A DNA stretch of 64,000 nucleotides from Sipunculus nudus (GCA_026874595.1 CM049310.1:68216056-68280055), one strand, 5' to 3'. Positions 1-12,895 are shown, counted from the stretch's first letter. The notes: generated by a model from the sequence alone, not told the origin. Numbers and translations: made by a program.

Positions 1-94
1 GTAAATGCGAGAAGTACCAGAAAGTGGGAAGCCCTTGCCAAGGTGAATGCGTTAAAAAAATTGCATTATCTTTGGACAAGTTTAAGCTCAATGT

Positions 95-485
95 TAATCA
101 AGGTTGCCAGCGGTCAGGGTAAAGTTATAAGTCAGGGAAATGTCAGGGAATTATTTGATATTTTGGGAAGTCAGGGAAAGGTCTAAGAATTTTTAATGGC
201 TGTGGCGTTCGAATTTTATCATGTTGAAAGAGTTTGGCATCTCTGATATAAATATGGTAAGTTTGAAGGATGGACCGATTCTGTTATTGAGCAGTAATAA
301 AAAGAATGCAGGATCTGATGTATGATTCTGATGTTCCATACATTTTTTCCATTGAAGCTTTGGCTGTAAAATGACGTTTTGAAACCAAATTAAAAAAATT
401 TGTGATGATTTATACTTGAAAACCAACTAAAGGTCAGGGAAATCTCAGGGAATTTAGTCAGAGTAAGCTGCTGGAAACCCTGTTC
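95..485. repeat. Dispersed repeat with TCAGGGAAAT subrepeats
   Basis: The short motif GTCAGGGAAAT.TCAGGGAATT occurs near 136-155 and again near 433-455, with the related phrases 'GGTTGCCAGC' at the left and 'GCTGCTGGAAACCCTG' at the right. This looks like a degenerate interspersed repeat. Class unknown; no coding sequence is visible. Confidence 0.35.
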
Positions 486-1889
486 ATTAGTACACATCGA
501 TACATGTCTTATATATTACTTATTTTCTCATGAAAATTTTTTCATGTTGCCCAATTGGCATTTTATGTAAATGTTATTCATGCGGCCTCCCCCGTAAGTT
601 TAAAAGTCGAAAGGCGAAAGATTAATAAAAAATAACATCTTTTGTTGCTCGTAGCTCAAATATTAACATTATACACATGTAATATCAGTATACGCGTGGG
701 TTTGAACTTACATATCACTTCGATCGTATATGCACAACAATATTTTATTGGACTGATTTTCTTTTAGTAAAATAAGTTAGCAGGGACAACGGTTTGCCAA
801 CTACCCGCAGATTTTGTTGATGACATATTAATGTGTTTCATGTTATTCTTTGGAAGGATAATATCTTTTTTACATTTCATTTGAGGATAATTTAGCATTA
901 AACAGATAAAAATCATTAGCCAAATCATAAAGTTAAACGTTTCAGTTAAAAATGAAGATTATAATAGCTCTATATAGTGAATGATGGAAAGTCTAGCTGA
1001 CTCAGAATTTATTCTGTGTTTAAGTATTTGCAGGTTGTTCTATCATAAATATTGCCTTGAGCGGTTGCCTTTGGGTGGTGTTTCTTGGTACCTTTAGTTC
1101 TGATATTTTCGTTAACCTACCAACTCATATTAACACTGATTTTCCCGCTTTAAGACTGGCTTACACATCGACGATTTCGCCGCGATGCGTTCCAGTAGAC
1201 TGTTCCGATGTATTCCCGATGACAAGCCGATGCAGCCCCGTTATGTTCTAGAGTGACCCCAACACTAGACATTTTTGAAAATTTTAAAAAATATCCAGAT
1301 GTCACCCCGATATTTTCCGATGTGTCCAAGCTGATGTTACTCCATGTCAAGTCGATGTCATAACGGGCCGACATCAGCGATGACCAACTTGTATATAACT
1401 GCGTATAAGTAATATGCAATGTCTTGCAATAACCACGCTGCATGGGCTCGATTGAATATGACATTGACATGGGAAAAGACTTGAAAGGACTGAGCTGGTT
1501 AGGCTACAGACTTTGCCTCGAATAGGAAGTGCGCCAAAAATTCAACTGATGCTCAACTGATTCGCCGCTCAAGTTTCTAGTGTTTTTTTGGCGGCAAATA
1601 AGGACTATGTTGCTAATTTGTTTTCTTGCTTAGATTTCTTAAAAAGAAATCTTAAAGGTATTGAAAAAAGACTACTTTTGTGTGGATTACATGCACCATA
1701 CATTGAATTGAATCGAATTTTGTATTTGTCCTGATAAGCATGCACATTTAAACGCATATTGTATCAAAACCGATAATAAACAACTGGCCCATAGGCCATC
1801 ACGCTCCGCTGAATTTGACAAACAGGCGATGCAGGTATTAATTATTATTATATTAATGGAAGGCGTTTTACCCATAGGCCTTAGAAAAT
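486..1889. other. Unassigned AT-rich DNA
   Basis: I see no gene here. Around 1,190-1,390 the words CGATGT, CCGATG and GATGTC recur irregularly, which may be a worn minisatellite. The short open frames have no recognisable domains and are not flanked by convincing splice sites. Confidence 0.3.
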
Positions 1890-2960
1890 ATGATACAGTG
1901 ACCTTATTAAGGGTTTCCAAGGAGATTTTACCAAGAACTCCCTAGATACTAAGTTCTGTGTAGATTGCTACGATTTACACACATCTAGCTTATAGGGTGT
2001 TATATGTTCGCAGAAAATGGGTCACAGTGACCTTAGCGCCAGATCGGCCCTCTGACATTATGGCCAGATCACTGGCTTGCCAGATTGCCTGGACATCTAA
2101 CTCTGAGGATCGCATTATAAGGCCCCATGAGGATGGAAATATTTTCGTCCTTTTTGACAACGCCTCATTGCTTACAAGTATCGTGTCACTTCAAATAAAC
2201 CCACTAGACCTTTTAATAAGTTTCTTATCTCTCCAACGACACCTACAATGTGTGTGAAATATTCCGTTATAACCCAATATATTCGTATATTGTTCTGCAT
2301 GTATGTGAGATTTCTGCGTGCGGTCTGCCTGCTGACTGTATGCGGAGATACAGTTATAAAGCGTGGCGTGGACTTGCAGGGCGGTTCTCAATTTGGCTTG
2401 TGTCACGACTCAGTAGGGGGTCCTGAGTCGTGTTTGTCACGGCTACAGTGACCTTATTTAGGGTTTCTAAGAAGATTTTACAGGGCTCTCCCTGGATCTT
2501 AATTAAAATATTAGTTTCTAGGTCCAACTGCTAACGTTTGTACCAAAATGCCCAAATCATGTTTTTTGCCTATCTCACAGAATATAGGTGATCGTTTCCC
2601 CGTAGCTCCACAGTGACCTAATTTCATGTTTCCACGGACCTCCGTTAATATTACATTAGAATTCCAGGCCTAACGGATACAATCGGTGCCCTGTCTGGGT
2701 GTTCTAAATAATGCATGTCTTCGGCCTGTAGGTCGCAGAATAAAGATCACCATGACCTAATTTCATGTTTCAAGCAGATTTGCCTAGAAATTCCCTGTGT
2801 AGCGTTTGAAGATTCTAAACCTAACGGATACGGTTTCTGTTCATATGACATTCAGGGCGCTCAAATCATATTTTCGTCCCAAAGGTCGCAGAATATTAAA
2901 CCAGGTAAAAAACTTACCCTCTCTGAGATTGTGTAAAGAAGTCTAACATTTTGTTTTTTT
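1890..2960 (-). repeat. Decayed copy of the satellite-bearing dispersed repeat
   Basis: Phrases such as 'CAGTGACCTTATT.AGGGTTTC.A.GAGATTTTAC' recur near 1,897, 2,448, 2,611 and 2,753. Read on the minus strand they match the monomer of the family at 33,880-36,230 (TCTCCTTGGAAACC..AAATTAGGTC..TGTTACC). This is an old, diverged array of that family in inverted orientation. Confidence 0.55.
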
Positions 2961-2981
2961 GATATTCTATTTTCTCAGTCA

Positions 2982-2985
<4 letters not shown>

Positions 2986-3022
<37 letters not shown>
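2986..3022. repeat. (AT)n microsatellite
   Basis: Uninterrupted TA dinucleotides. Confidence 0.95.
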
Positions 3023-3025
<3 letters not shown>

Positions 3026-4264
3026 GCTGTACACAGGCGCAAAAACTGGGTTAGCTACTTGTGACCAATAGTTTGCCCAGGCTGTTCTCATGCTGTTCTG
3101 TATTGTGTTCAACAGTTGTGCATGAAAAGTGGCTAAAACGTTTGATCAAGAAGGCTAATGCAAGCTAACATAGGTCATAGGTCCAATGTTGTTGTTCAAA
3201 ATGCAAAGCCTCAGTTTCTCCTTGTTTTTTTCCTATGCATAGAGTTAGAAACTCAGAGGGTGAGAATCATCGACGATGGGTCAGGTCCCGATCCGGGGTG
3301 GGGGGGGGGGGGGGGGTAATGTGTTTATTCGATCAAATTATTAAGATTTATTTAAAATCAGTGGTGTTTGAGTATAGAAAGGCTATATTTTATTCAGTTT
3401 TCTGTAGATATGTTGACGTTCTGAAAGTGACTTAAGTTAGATAAACCACGGCGAAATTCATCACCACACACTGAGGTTACCTGAACCAATCACAGAACCG
3501 GTATCTAACGTCTTACCATCAGGACTGTCGTGCCCCATGCATAACACGACATGACCTATGCCGCTTGTTTGTCCAACATAGCTACAGGAGGGTGTCATCC
3601 TATACTATTACTTAATTGTAACAGGTTTAACTTGGGCCTGCGCCTTACAAATACAACTGGATGAGCTTATTTTGCAAAAGGTTTAGGCACGCCCTGACAA
3701 TTTAAGAAATTGGGTGCCCCTGAAAATTTTTTTAACCGAACCGATTTTAAGAGGGGGCTGTTGCGACCCCTCTTTACACGCCCCTGTTTTCACTATGAGT
3801 GCTACCAGCCTGAAGTGGATATGGCTCAGTTTCAGAATTTCTGGACTTGGGATAGATTTACGTCATGCAATATGCAGTTATATAAGGTATTTGGACTCAT
3901 TGCTGGTACCTGATCAATGCTTTTTCATTTATGTCATTGTGAAAAGGCCCTTGAAAAAAATGTATCTGGAAAAAATGTGGACCTTTTGAAAATTTTTTTT
4001 TTTTTTTGGGGGGGGGGGGGGGTCGTACGACCCTCACGACCTCCCCCCCCCCCCCCCTTGCATACACCCATGCATCCAAACATTCTCAATATATAATGTA
4101 AACTAACAGAGAAGGCTATGAGAAAGCAGAGAGACGTGCGAAACAGACGTGTGAGACCACATGACCTCGTCCTATTTTAAATATTGTAAATAAATTATGA
4201 CAACCTGTTCTTCAACACATAGCTGCTGAGACAATCTCAGAAATAATTATATTATTACCTGTTA
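3023..4264. other. Intergenic DNA with homopolymer blocks
   Basis: No gene is recognised. There is a G-run at about 3,297-3,316. At 3,990-4,057 a T-run and a G-run, then the 8-bp palindrome TCGTACGA, are followed by a C-run, so the G- and C-tracts face each other across about 30 bp. The segment 3,705-3,790 (GGGTGCCCCTGAAAA..) looks like part of an interspersed repeat. Confidence 0.4.
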
Positions 4265-4616
4265 GGCCAAAAAATAAATAAATAAACGGTATGGTTCTCA
4301 GGCACTGCCCGCGCAAATTTTAAACCCTCGCAGCAAAATAAATTTATTTTGCTTTCAACAGACACTTACCAATTTTGAGCTCAGGCTGCTTGAACAATTC
4401 TTTCAAGATGGTTAAATCATACAATTTTGATAAAATTTCCTTTATAATGTAGTGTTTTACTTGTTAAGCAAAATTTATCTGTAATTATCATGCTTTTCCC
4501 TTTTGATTTTACATTTTTATATACATATACAAAAAAAATGAAAATAAAAAACCGCCCGCCAGCATTGATTTCTGTAAAAAAAATGCCTGAGAACCAAACC
4601 TTATTTTTTTTTTGCC
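4265..4616 (-). mobile_element. MITE, PIF/Harbinger-like (copy 1)
   Basis: A 352-bp element with long imperfect terminal inverted repeats. The left end reads GGCCAAAAAATAAAT...GGTATGGTTCTCAGGCA and the right end is its inverse (TGCCTGAGAACCAAACC...TTTTGCC). It is flanked on both sides by TTA (4,262-4,264 and 4,617-4,619), the 3-bp TWA target duplication typical of PIF/Harbinger transposons. No transposase is present. A second copy in the other orientation lies at about 40,410-40,718 and aligns along its whole length. The assignment to Harbinger rests on the TSD and the GGCC terminus only. Confidence 0.75.
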
Positions 4617-4619
4617 TTA

Positions 4620-6469
4620 TCTATGTGAATTTTTTTAAAAAATGACCGCGACCACCAACCTGGTCGTACATTCACCACGGAACACATTCTCACCGCAGTC
4701 ACTTTGATCACTGAGCAGAGATTCGCGTTAACACTAATAATATGTCCAGGAGAGATGTAAGCAAACTCTCATAATTGCACAAAGTTAGGTTATAGCTGCT
4801 TAACACTTGAACGCAAACATTATATTAAGTATAATGAAATCAGGACCATTGGGGAAATTGGAGGGAAATGACTGGCGATGATGGAAAAAGAGTATTTGAA
4901 TGATGTAATCAAGCACTGGGGATCCTCGGCAGGTAATGTATTGCGCTCAGGGGGAGGCCGTAAATCCACAGCCCGGGCACCTCGCACGAGATCAATAGGT
5001 CCGCCAATCCAAACTGCCGTGTGTAATTAGTCATAAACACTGCCGCATTGTGGTATTGATGAGATTCAGCTCCATATTTTGTTTAAGTACCCTTGGCTTT
5101 ATTTGTTAATATGTCGGGGATTACTGTGCCTGTTCATTTTTGGCAAGAACAATGTTGTGTCTATGCATCCTTTCCCCATTCAATCAAAGGCTTCAGAAAT
5201 ATGATTATTTCAGTAAAGTTCCGGCCAATAGGAAACGTTAGCAGGGTGGCATGATGGGGACGTTAATCAAGCGCAAGGGAGCGTATGTAATGCCCTGTCA
5301 GGTAGGAGCGTAAAAATGGAACCTGGTACTATTTTCTTGTTTTAGCATTGAATAATGAACTTGTGTTTGGGCGGACACGCCCCTGACGTTGACTGCCGGC
5401 ATTCTGTGTTGTTATCTCCTGAGACGACAGCGCCGTGTCAACAAGCCGGTCTGAACCAGGACAATGTAGATCAAAGTCCCACCGCACGCAGGATGAAGCA
5501 GCCACTGTCTCAGCTCAGTCAATATTAATTTAACATCCTGTTCCAGACAGCTTGTCCAGGCCGGGAAATGAACCACAAGTGGCCAGGTAATGTCGGTCAG
5601 AACTGGTCATTATCTGTTCTGCTCCTACCTGGTGGCCAGCGCAGGTAAAGGGAAACAAAAACATACCTACAAGGTCTTGTGACTGAAAACGCGGACGAAT
5701 AACGAAAACTTTAAAAAGTTGATGAATACTGAGTGAATGCATGAAGGATTTACATATGTAGTGCCGATCTGCCAGAGGGACAGCGACACAGGAGTCCAAG
5801 CGGTCGACATTCAGTTAAAGGTAATTTTATTTATTAAAGGTCATGACGAACACAACTGCAACGATTTAAGTAATTTTTAACAAACTTTGAAAAACTTGAA
5901 AAAGTGGCATTCGGAAGAAGCACATTTATATGAGTATTTATTCATTTGAAAAGATGGAAAACGTTTATTTATTATTGATTATCAATTTATCACCTATATT
6001 AAAATTTACATTCAGTGAAAAATACATATATGAACTGGGGTTAGGAATGGATGCATTATAAATCTACAGGTTCCCAGTCATTTTTAAATTCTGTTCAGCA
6101 CAAGTTAATTTTTGTTTAATTAAAAGCAAAACCAAATCGCGATTTGCTTGCCAACTAAGGACGTATTTCCTATGTTTTGCTAATTATTTCAATTAAAATT
6201 GCATTTAACGTTTGTGTTTAATGGCTTTGTTCCACGTAGAGAAGAAATGTATCGTGTCGGGCTGTCACATTCACAAGACATGTATACCGAGTAAAAAGTA
6301 TCTTTTCAGAAAAAGGTGCAGATTTTAAACAAACAAATTACAACCGACAAGAAGTGTTGAACATTTCCTAAAGACTACAGTGGACTGATATTTGAGGAAA
6401 TTCACACACACCGTTAAAGGAACCTTCCTGAATAGACAACTGAAGACTGGTTGGTTTTAACTAGACCTT
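4620..6469. other. Unassigned intergenic DNA
   Basis: I see no supported gene. The stretch 4,860-5,800 is less AT-rich than its surroundings and has few homopolymers, but none of its open frames resembles a known domain. It could hold conserved non-coding or UTR sequence. Confidence 0.25.
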
Positions 6470-6470
6470 A

Positions 6471-6502
<32 letters not shown>
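6470..6502. repeat. (ATT)n microsatellite
   Basis: About eleven ATT units in a row. Confidence 0.9.
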
Positions 6503-6503
<1 letters not shown>

Positions 6504-7379
6504 GACATATCTGTTATTATTGTTTTTTATTAACTTATCTAAGCATGAATGCTTAATCAAGGCGCCATACATATACTAAAACATTAAAATGAAAAAAAAT
6601 AGGTAAAAAAAAATGACATAAATTGAACATAACTAAAACGTCAGAAACCACTAAAATTACGCTTCCCTAAATAGATTGGTCTTTGAATGACCTTAAAACA
6701 AGTCAATGTGTCCGAACAAGGAATATTAGGCGGGAGCTTGTTCCGAACTTATGGAGAAACAAAAGGCCTGCCACCAAACATGGATAAAATCATTGCTGGC
6801 GTAACAAGTAAGGGCTATAACTGGAAGACCGTTTTGATTGGTTGATATGATGAAGCCAGTCAAGATGATGTATTTTGGCGCTAGACTATGTAATGCACGG
6901 TATGTAATAAGACAGATTATGTACGCGATACGCTGACGTTTGGTAACCATGCAGTGTAAATCACTAAAAAAGTGGTGTTATATGATGAAAATTCTTTGCA
7001 GATGATGAAACCTCTATATATCACGAGCTGCCCTGTTTTGAGCAGACTGTAAATATCTAGAAAGTAAGATGGGTAAAATAGTTGGGTCGCACATGTCCAC
7101 ACGTGAGTCACCTGAACAAGCAGTTGGGTCGTTCTACGAGAAAGATAACGATCTATTTTAACATATTTTAACATTTGTAGATACAAATATGTATTCTTCA
7201 CGACGGAATTCATATGAAGACTCATAAATAAATGATAAATGTCCATAAACGATGACACCCAATTAAGTTACCAACAGGTATGATCTCGCTGTCACCAGTC
7301 TGGACATATGGCAAATGCCCTTTTTGTCGAAAATGTTGTCGACCAAATTGGAAGTTCCTCAGTTTTATACTAAGTTTCA

Positions 7380-7381
<2 letters not shown>
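6503..7381. other. Unassigned intergenic DNA
   Basis: No gene recognised; the minus-strand open frames here have no motif and an AT-rich composition like the background. Confidence 0.25.

Positions 7382-7439
<58 letters not shown>
7382..7439. repeat. (AT)n microsatellite
   Basis: About 29 uninterrupted AT units. Confidence 0.95.
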
Positions 7440-7443
<4 letters not shown>

Positions 7444-8856
7444 AATTGTTTGAAAGGTAAGATGAAAACCAAAAGAGGACCGTATCGATTATTTCAAGGC
7501 GATTTGACGGTCGACTGGACTGAGCAAAATACCATGGTCATATTGTCGAAAGCTGCCGACAAGTCGAGGAGAACTAATAACATACATTTTTCCGATCAAG
7601 AGAACACAAAATTTCATTTTGAACACGGAGCAAGACTGTCTCAACTCTCTGATGTTGTTTGTAGGCTGAATGCATCAAATCATGTAGGTTGTTTTGATCG
7701 ATATAGTTCAAAAGTTAATCGGCTACTACTCGCTCAGGCATCTTAAAGAGACATGAAAGTTTCGATATTGGCCGAAATTTTTTAAAACTCTTCTGGATTG
7801 AGCGACTTATTTTTTAACATTTGGTTGTCGTGCAATTTACATGGAGTCCTGTACATTTCCTTTCACCAATGATTCATTTATAACCCCATGTGAACAAGGA
7901 ACTAAGGCTGAGTTGAGTTCTTTATAACCATCCAGGTCGGAATAGGATCGAGCATACATGCTTTGCAGAGTGAGCGATGGATGGTCATCCTGACTTGTAC
8001 TTCAGAATAGCTGACCTGAGAATGTTATTCGCTCTCTCGCTGATAATTCCTAGCTCTTTTTGGCAAGTTATGGTAAAGCGTATTTTCTCTGTCTTTTATG
8101 TAATAATGTCTCTAAACCGTCAGCCGAAGCAGGAGTGGATTTACAGCTAGGGAACTCACTAGGAGTGTCACTTCCAAAGAGAACATTTATCATTTTGAAA
8201 AGGGCAACTTGAACATTCACTGACCATTCCGCCAATATCGGAAACTTGCGACATTATCTGTAAACATATGACGATGTACCTGCAGTCGGCTTTTACGCAT
8301 TGCCTTTCAAGCCTCCGTGTACTTTGCTTTTCACATAATATCAAGGTATACCACTTCTGACACCAACTGTTTGTATGTAATGAAACATGTTTATCCAAAA
8401 CGTGAGACAAAACTTTGTTATATTGTACAATAATTCTAAAATATTATACTTGGGGGTTGGGAGAAAGGAGTAAATGGGTTTCAGACAACAGTTTGTCCGA
8501 TTATCTTATATATCCCCGAAATAAAATTCGCATCGTAAGAGAATATATTAAAAGCGCATCTTGTACGACTTAATAAACCTAGTGTGATTATAGCGACTTC
8601 CATGGGCAATTATTTCACCTGAGATGTATGCGTATAGGGAGTATTGCTGTTAATGCATTTACTCATGGTATATGGTGTCCTGTGGCAGTGACCGTCTTTT
8701 CATCAAGTCATTCCCTCAGTTAAAGATAAAGGTGCAATTTAACTATTTACCTTGATTTGTGAACCTAACATTTAATGTCGTGTTCAATTATCGAAATATA
8801 TTTACTCATGATTATTTTCAATATTTCCCCCAATTAATATTTCCCGTCTATTTCAG
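7440..8856. other. Unassigned intergenic DNA
   Basis: No supported gene. The frame that runs out of the AT microsatellite to 7,746 stays open mainly because (AT)n encodes Ile-Tyr repeats. Confidence 0.25.
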
Positions 8857-8928
8857 CTCCATCTATCAGAAACTCCACCAAAGAACTCAACCGTTGTGCA
8901 CAGCTCTGGCCGAGGAACCCAAGAACGG
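8857..8928 (+). CDS. Possible orphan exon (72 nt)
   Basis: A good 3' splice site (TTCCCGTCTATTTCAG) precedes 72 nt that end at GG|GTAATA. Read from its first base it gives 24 codons without a stop, LHLSETPPKNSTVVHSSGRG and four more residues. Composition is clearly richer in C and G than the flanks. It could be an upstream exon of the TMC gene, whose recognised start codon lies 12 kb downstream, or a remnant of another gene. There is no homology I can recognise, so this stays tentative. Confidence 0.3.
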
Positions 8929-9940
8929 GTAATAAGCTATAGTATGAACCAACGTTTGCAGGAGGGGGGGGGGGTTAAATTACTGACAAGGTGAAATGGA
9001 TTTGCCTTCAGATAAAGTTTTTGACGTATGGTGTTTTGGTTTGAGCTAGGCCACTTGTTCGAGTCTTACATTCTCTTATACTTTTTAAGTGCGACTATAC
9101 ATATTTCTATATTTCACATATTTGGAAGTGAATGCTCCTTGAATTGGACAGATTCTCTACAGCCCAGGTGATAATCCTATATACACGATTGGACATATTT
9201 TAGACGTGATTATAAGTAGCTGCACAGATTCGCCAGGGTACGGTTCAAATGCAAATGCATGTGAGAATGTCGAATTTGTATTTCAATGCAGAGCTGTACC
9301 GGTAATCCATTTGCTATATAACTCAGCATTTGCATTTGATTTGTCAATGCAGTTCGTAAACTTCTGTTGTAATTACAAGTTTTAACAGTGTTCTGGTCTG
9401 CTTGTTCTGTAAATTTTATGAATCCTATATATTCTTAATTATATAAGTCCTCTATAGTATCCAATTCTTGGAGTTGGCTAGGTAGAATGTTAATTAATCA
9501 CCCTGTCCCAGCCCCTCACAGGAAACTAATTACGGGGTTATCAGCACAAAAGAATTGGCTACTATGATGGGTTATGACTGGAATTGCTCACGCCTCATGA
9601 AGACACGTGCTGTCTTGAATACACAACATCAGAATTTACAAATGAAAAATTGAAGAAAATGAAAATATTACCGAAGATTCTTTACCGTATCACAGAAAAC
9701 ATCTAAACATTCCAAGTAACAGTAATCGACCCTGACCACTTATTTAATAATCCTTAAATATTATCAGTGTGACTTTCATCAGTCAACATGCTTACTCTCC
9801 ATGATTACTAATATGGACATGAGAGTTATGATATTTGAATATGCAAATGTAGGTTTTATTTCTGTATTAATAACTTTATAAAATGTATTTAAACTTATTT
9901 TTCACTGTTACTTTAGGCCGTACTATATATATGTAATTGG
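8929..9940. other. Unassigned intergenic DNA
   Basis: AT-rich sequence without recognisable coding potential. A G-run lies near 8,965. Confidence 0.25.
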
Positions 9941-9992
9941 AAGGGAGGTCCTATACGTTTCCTAATAACAGTGGTAACTTCATGTCGCATTT
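9941..9992 (-). pseudogene. Possible downstream remnant of the transposase interrupted by the 37-bp array
   Basis: Read on the minus strand after the last array unit, the sequence gives an out-of-frame trace compatible with a pogo-type transposase continuing past the array: N-A-T, then in another frame R-K-R-I-G-P-P. In this family the segment after ERG.LVT..N is followed by a P-R-K-R-like stretch. The fragment is short, so the assignment leans on the matching fragment on the other side of the array. Confidence 0.4.
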
Positions 9993-12895
9993 TCTACTGT
10001 TACATGTTCACCTCTTTCTTATTGTATTCACTCCTGTTACAAGTTCACCTCTTTCTTATTGTATTCACTCCTGTTACAGGTTCACCCCCTTCTTATTGTA
10101 TTCACTACTGGTACAAGTTCACCTCTTTCTTATTGTATTCACTACTGGTACAAGTTCACCTCTTTCTTATTGTATTCACTCCTGTTACAGGTTCACCCCC
10201 TTCTTATTGTATTCACTACTGGTACAAGTTCACCTCTTTCTTATTGTATTCACTACTGGTACAAGTTCGCCTCTTTCTTATTGTATTCACTACTGGTACA
10301 AGTTCACCTCTTTCTTATTGTATTCACCACTGTTACAAGTTCGCCTCTTTTTTATTGTATTCACTACTGTTACATGTTCACCTCTTTCTTATTGTATTCA
10401 CTACTGGTACAAGTTCACCTCTTTCTTATTGTATTCACCACTGTTACAAGTTCGCCTCTTTTTTATTGTATTCACTACTGTTACATGTTCACCTCTTTCT
10501 TATTGTATTCACTACTGGTACAAGTTCACCTCTTTCTTATTGTATTCACCACTGTTACAAGTTCGCCTCTTTCTTACTGTATTCACCACTGGTACAAGTT
10601 CGCCTCTTTCTTACTGTATTCACTACTGTTACATGTTCACTTCTTTCTTATTGTATTCACTACTGGTACAAGTTCACCTCTTTCTTATTGTATTCACTAC
10701 TGGTACATGTTCGCCTCTTTCTTATTGTATTCACTACTGGTACAAGTTCACCTCTTTCTTATTGTATTCACTACTGGTACAAGTTCGCCTCTTTCTCATT
10801 GTATTCACCACTGTTACAAGTTCGCCTCTTTCTTATTGTATTCACCACTGTTACATGTTCACCTCTTTCTTATTGTATTCACTACTGGTACAAGTTCGCC
10901 TCTTTCTTATTGTATTCACCACTGTTACAAGTTCGCCTCTTTCTTACTGTATTCACTACTGGTACAAGTTCGCCTCTTTCTTACTGTATTCACTACTGTT
11001 ACATGTTCACCTCTTTCTTATTGTATTCACTACTGGTACAAGTTCACCTCTTTCTTATTGTATTCACCACTGTTACAAGTTCGCCTCTTTCTTATTGTAT
11101 TCACCACTGTTACAAGTTCGCCTCTTTCTCTTGTATTCACCACTGATACAAGTTCGCCTCTTTCTTATTGTATTCACTACTGTTACAAGTTCGCCTCTTT
11201 CTCATTGTATCACTCCTGTTACAAGTTCGCCTCTTTCTTACTGTATTCACTACTGGTACAAGTTCGCCTCTTTCTTACTGTATTCACTACTGTTACATGT
11301 TCACCTCTTTCTAATTGTATTCACTACTGGTACAAGTTCACCTCTTTCTTATTGTATTCACCACTGTTACAAGTTCGCCTCTTTCTTATTGTATTCACCA
11401 CTGTTACAAGTTCGCCTCTTTCTCATTGTATTCACCACTGATACAAGTTCGCCTCTTTCTTATTGTATTCACCACTGTTACAAGTTCGCCTCTTTCTCAT
11501 TGTATTCACCACTGATACAAGTTCGCCTCTTTCTTATTGTATTCACTACTGGTACAAGTTCGCCTCTTTCTTATTGTATTCACCACTGGTACAAGTTCGC
11601 CTCTTTCTTACTGTATTCACTACTGTTACATGTTCACTTCTTTCTTATTGTATTCACTACTGGTACAAGTTCACCTCTTTCTTATTGTATTCACTACTGG
11701 TACATGTTCGCCTCTTTCTTATTGTATTCACTACTGGTACAAGTTCACCTCTTTCTTATTGTATTCACTACTGGTACAAGTTCGCCTCTTTCTCATTGTA
11801 TTCACCACTGTTACAAGTTCGCCTCTTTCTTATTGTATTCACCACTGTTACATGTTCACCTCTTTCTTATTGTATTCGCTACTGGTACAAGTTCGCCTCT
11901 TTCTTATTGTATTCACCACTGTTACAAGTTCGCCTCTTTCTTACTGTATTCACTACTGGTACAAGTTCGCCTCTTTCTTACTGTATTCACTACTGTTACA
12001 TGTTCACCTCTTTCTTATTGTATTCACTACTGGTACAAGTTCACCTCTTTCTTATTCACCACTGTTACAAGTTCGCCTCTTTCTCATTGTATTCACCACT
12101 GTTACAAGTTCGCCTCTTTCTCTTGTATTCACCACTGATACAAGTTCGCCTCTTTCTTATTGTATTCACTACTGTTACAAGTTCGCCTCTTTCTCATTGT
12201 ATCACTCCTGTTACAAGTTCGCCTCTTTCTTACTGTATTCACTACTGGTACAAGTTCGCCTCTTTCTTACTGTATTCACTACTGTTACATGTTCACCTCT
12301 TTCTAATTGTATTCACTACTGGTACAAGTTCACCTCTTTCTTATTGTATTCACCACTGTTACAAGTTCGCCTCTTTCTTATTGTATTCACCACTGTTACA
12401 AGTTCGCCTCTTTCTCATTGTATTCACCACTGATACAAGTTCGCCTCTTTCTTATTGTATTCACCACTGTTACAAGTTCGCCTCTTTCTCATTGTATTCA
12501 CCACTGATACAAGTTCGCCTCTTTCTTATTGTATTCACTACTGGTACAAGTTCGCCTCTTTCTTATTGTATTCACTACTGGTACAAGTTCGCCTCTTTCT
12601 TATTGGATTCACTACTGTAACAAGTTCGCCTCTTTCTTATTGTATTCACTACTGGTACAAGTTCACCTCTTTCTTATTGTATTCACTACTGGTACAAGTT
12701 CACCTCTTTCTTATTGTATTCACCACTGTTACAAGTTCGCCTCTTTCTCATTGTATTCACCACTGATACAAGTTCGCCTCTTTTTTATTGTATTCACTAC
12801 TGATACAAGTTCGCCTCTTTCTCATTGTATCACTCCTTTTACAAGTTCGCCTCTTTCTCATTGTATCATTCCTGTTACAAGGTCACCTCTTTCAG
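9993..12895. repeat. 37-bp minisatellite, about 78 copies, derived from transposase coding sequence
   Basis: The unit on the plus strand is CTACTGGTACAAGTTCRCCT followed by CTTTCTTATTGTATTCA. Common variants are CTGTTACA, CTGATACA, TTCGCC/TTCACC and CTACTG/CCACTG. On the minus strand it reads as the codons E-R-G-E-L-V-(T/P)-V-V-N-T-I, the conserved block that follows KQVGSVT in pogo/Tigger transposases. The last unit at the right (12,850-12,895) joins directly to such a KQVGSVT.AERG reading. Because 37 is not a multiple of three, all three plus frames are equivalent and open, which creates long spurious ORFs (up to 733 codons). Confidence 0.9.
10565..12548. repeat. Tandem ~992-bp duplication inside the 37-bp array
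   Basis: Rare unit variants recur 992 bp apart in the same order. Examples are the short unit TTTCTCTTGTATTC (11,127 and 12,119), the unit lacking one base TCATTGTATCACTCC, and the variant TTTCTAATTGTATTC (near 11,309 and 12,301). The two copies are adjacent, roughly 10,565-11,556 and 11,557-12,548. The second carries a small private deletion near 12,055. Confidence 0.8.

Noticed and set aside
9937-12138. A 733-codon plus-strand open frame, and companions of 391, 460, 385 and 298 codons
   Set aside because: They are frames of a stop-free 37-bp minisatellite; three frames are equivalent and the repeat runs antisense to the transposase codons it came from.
9993-12895. Possible CRISPR-like array
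   Set aside because: Direct head-to-tail repeats without unique spacers, in a eukaryotic intron-rich sequence.
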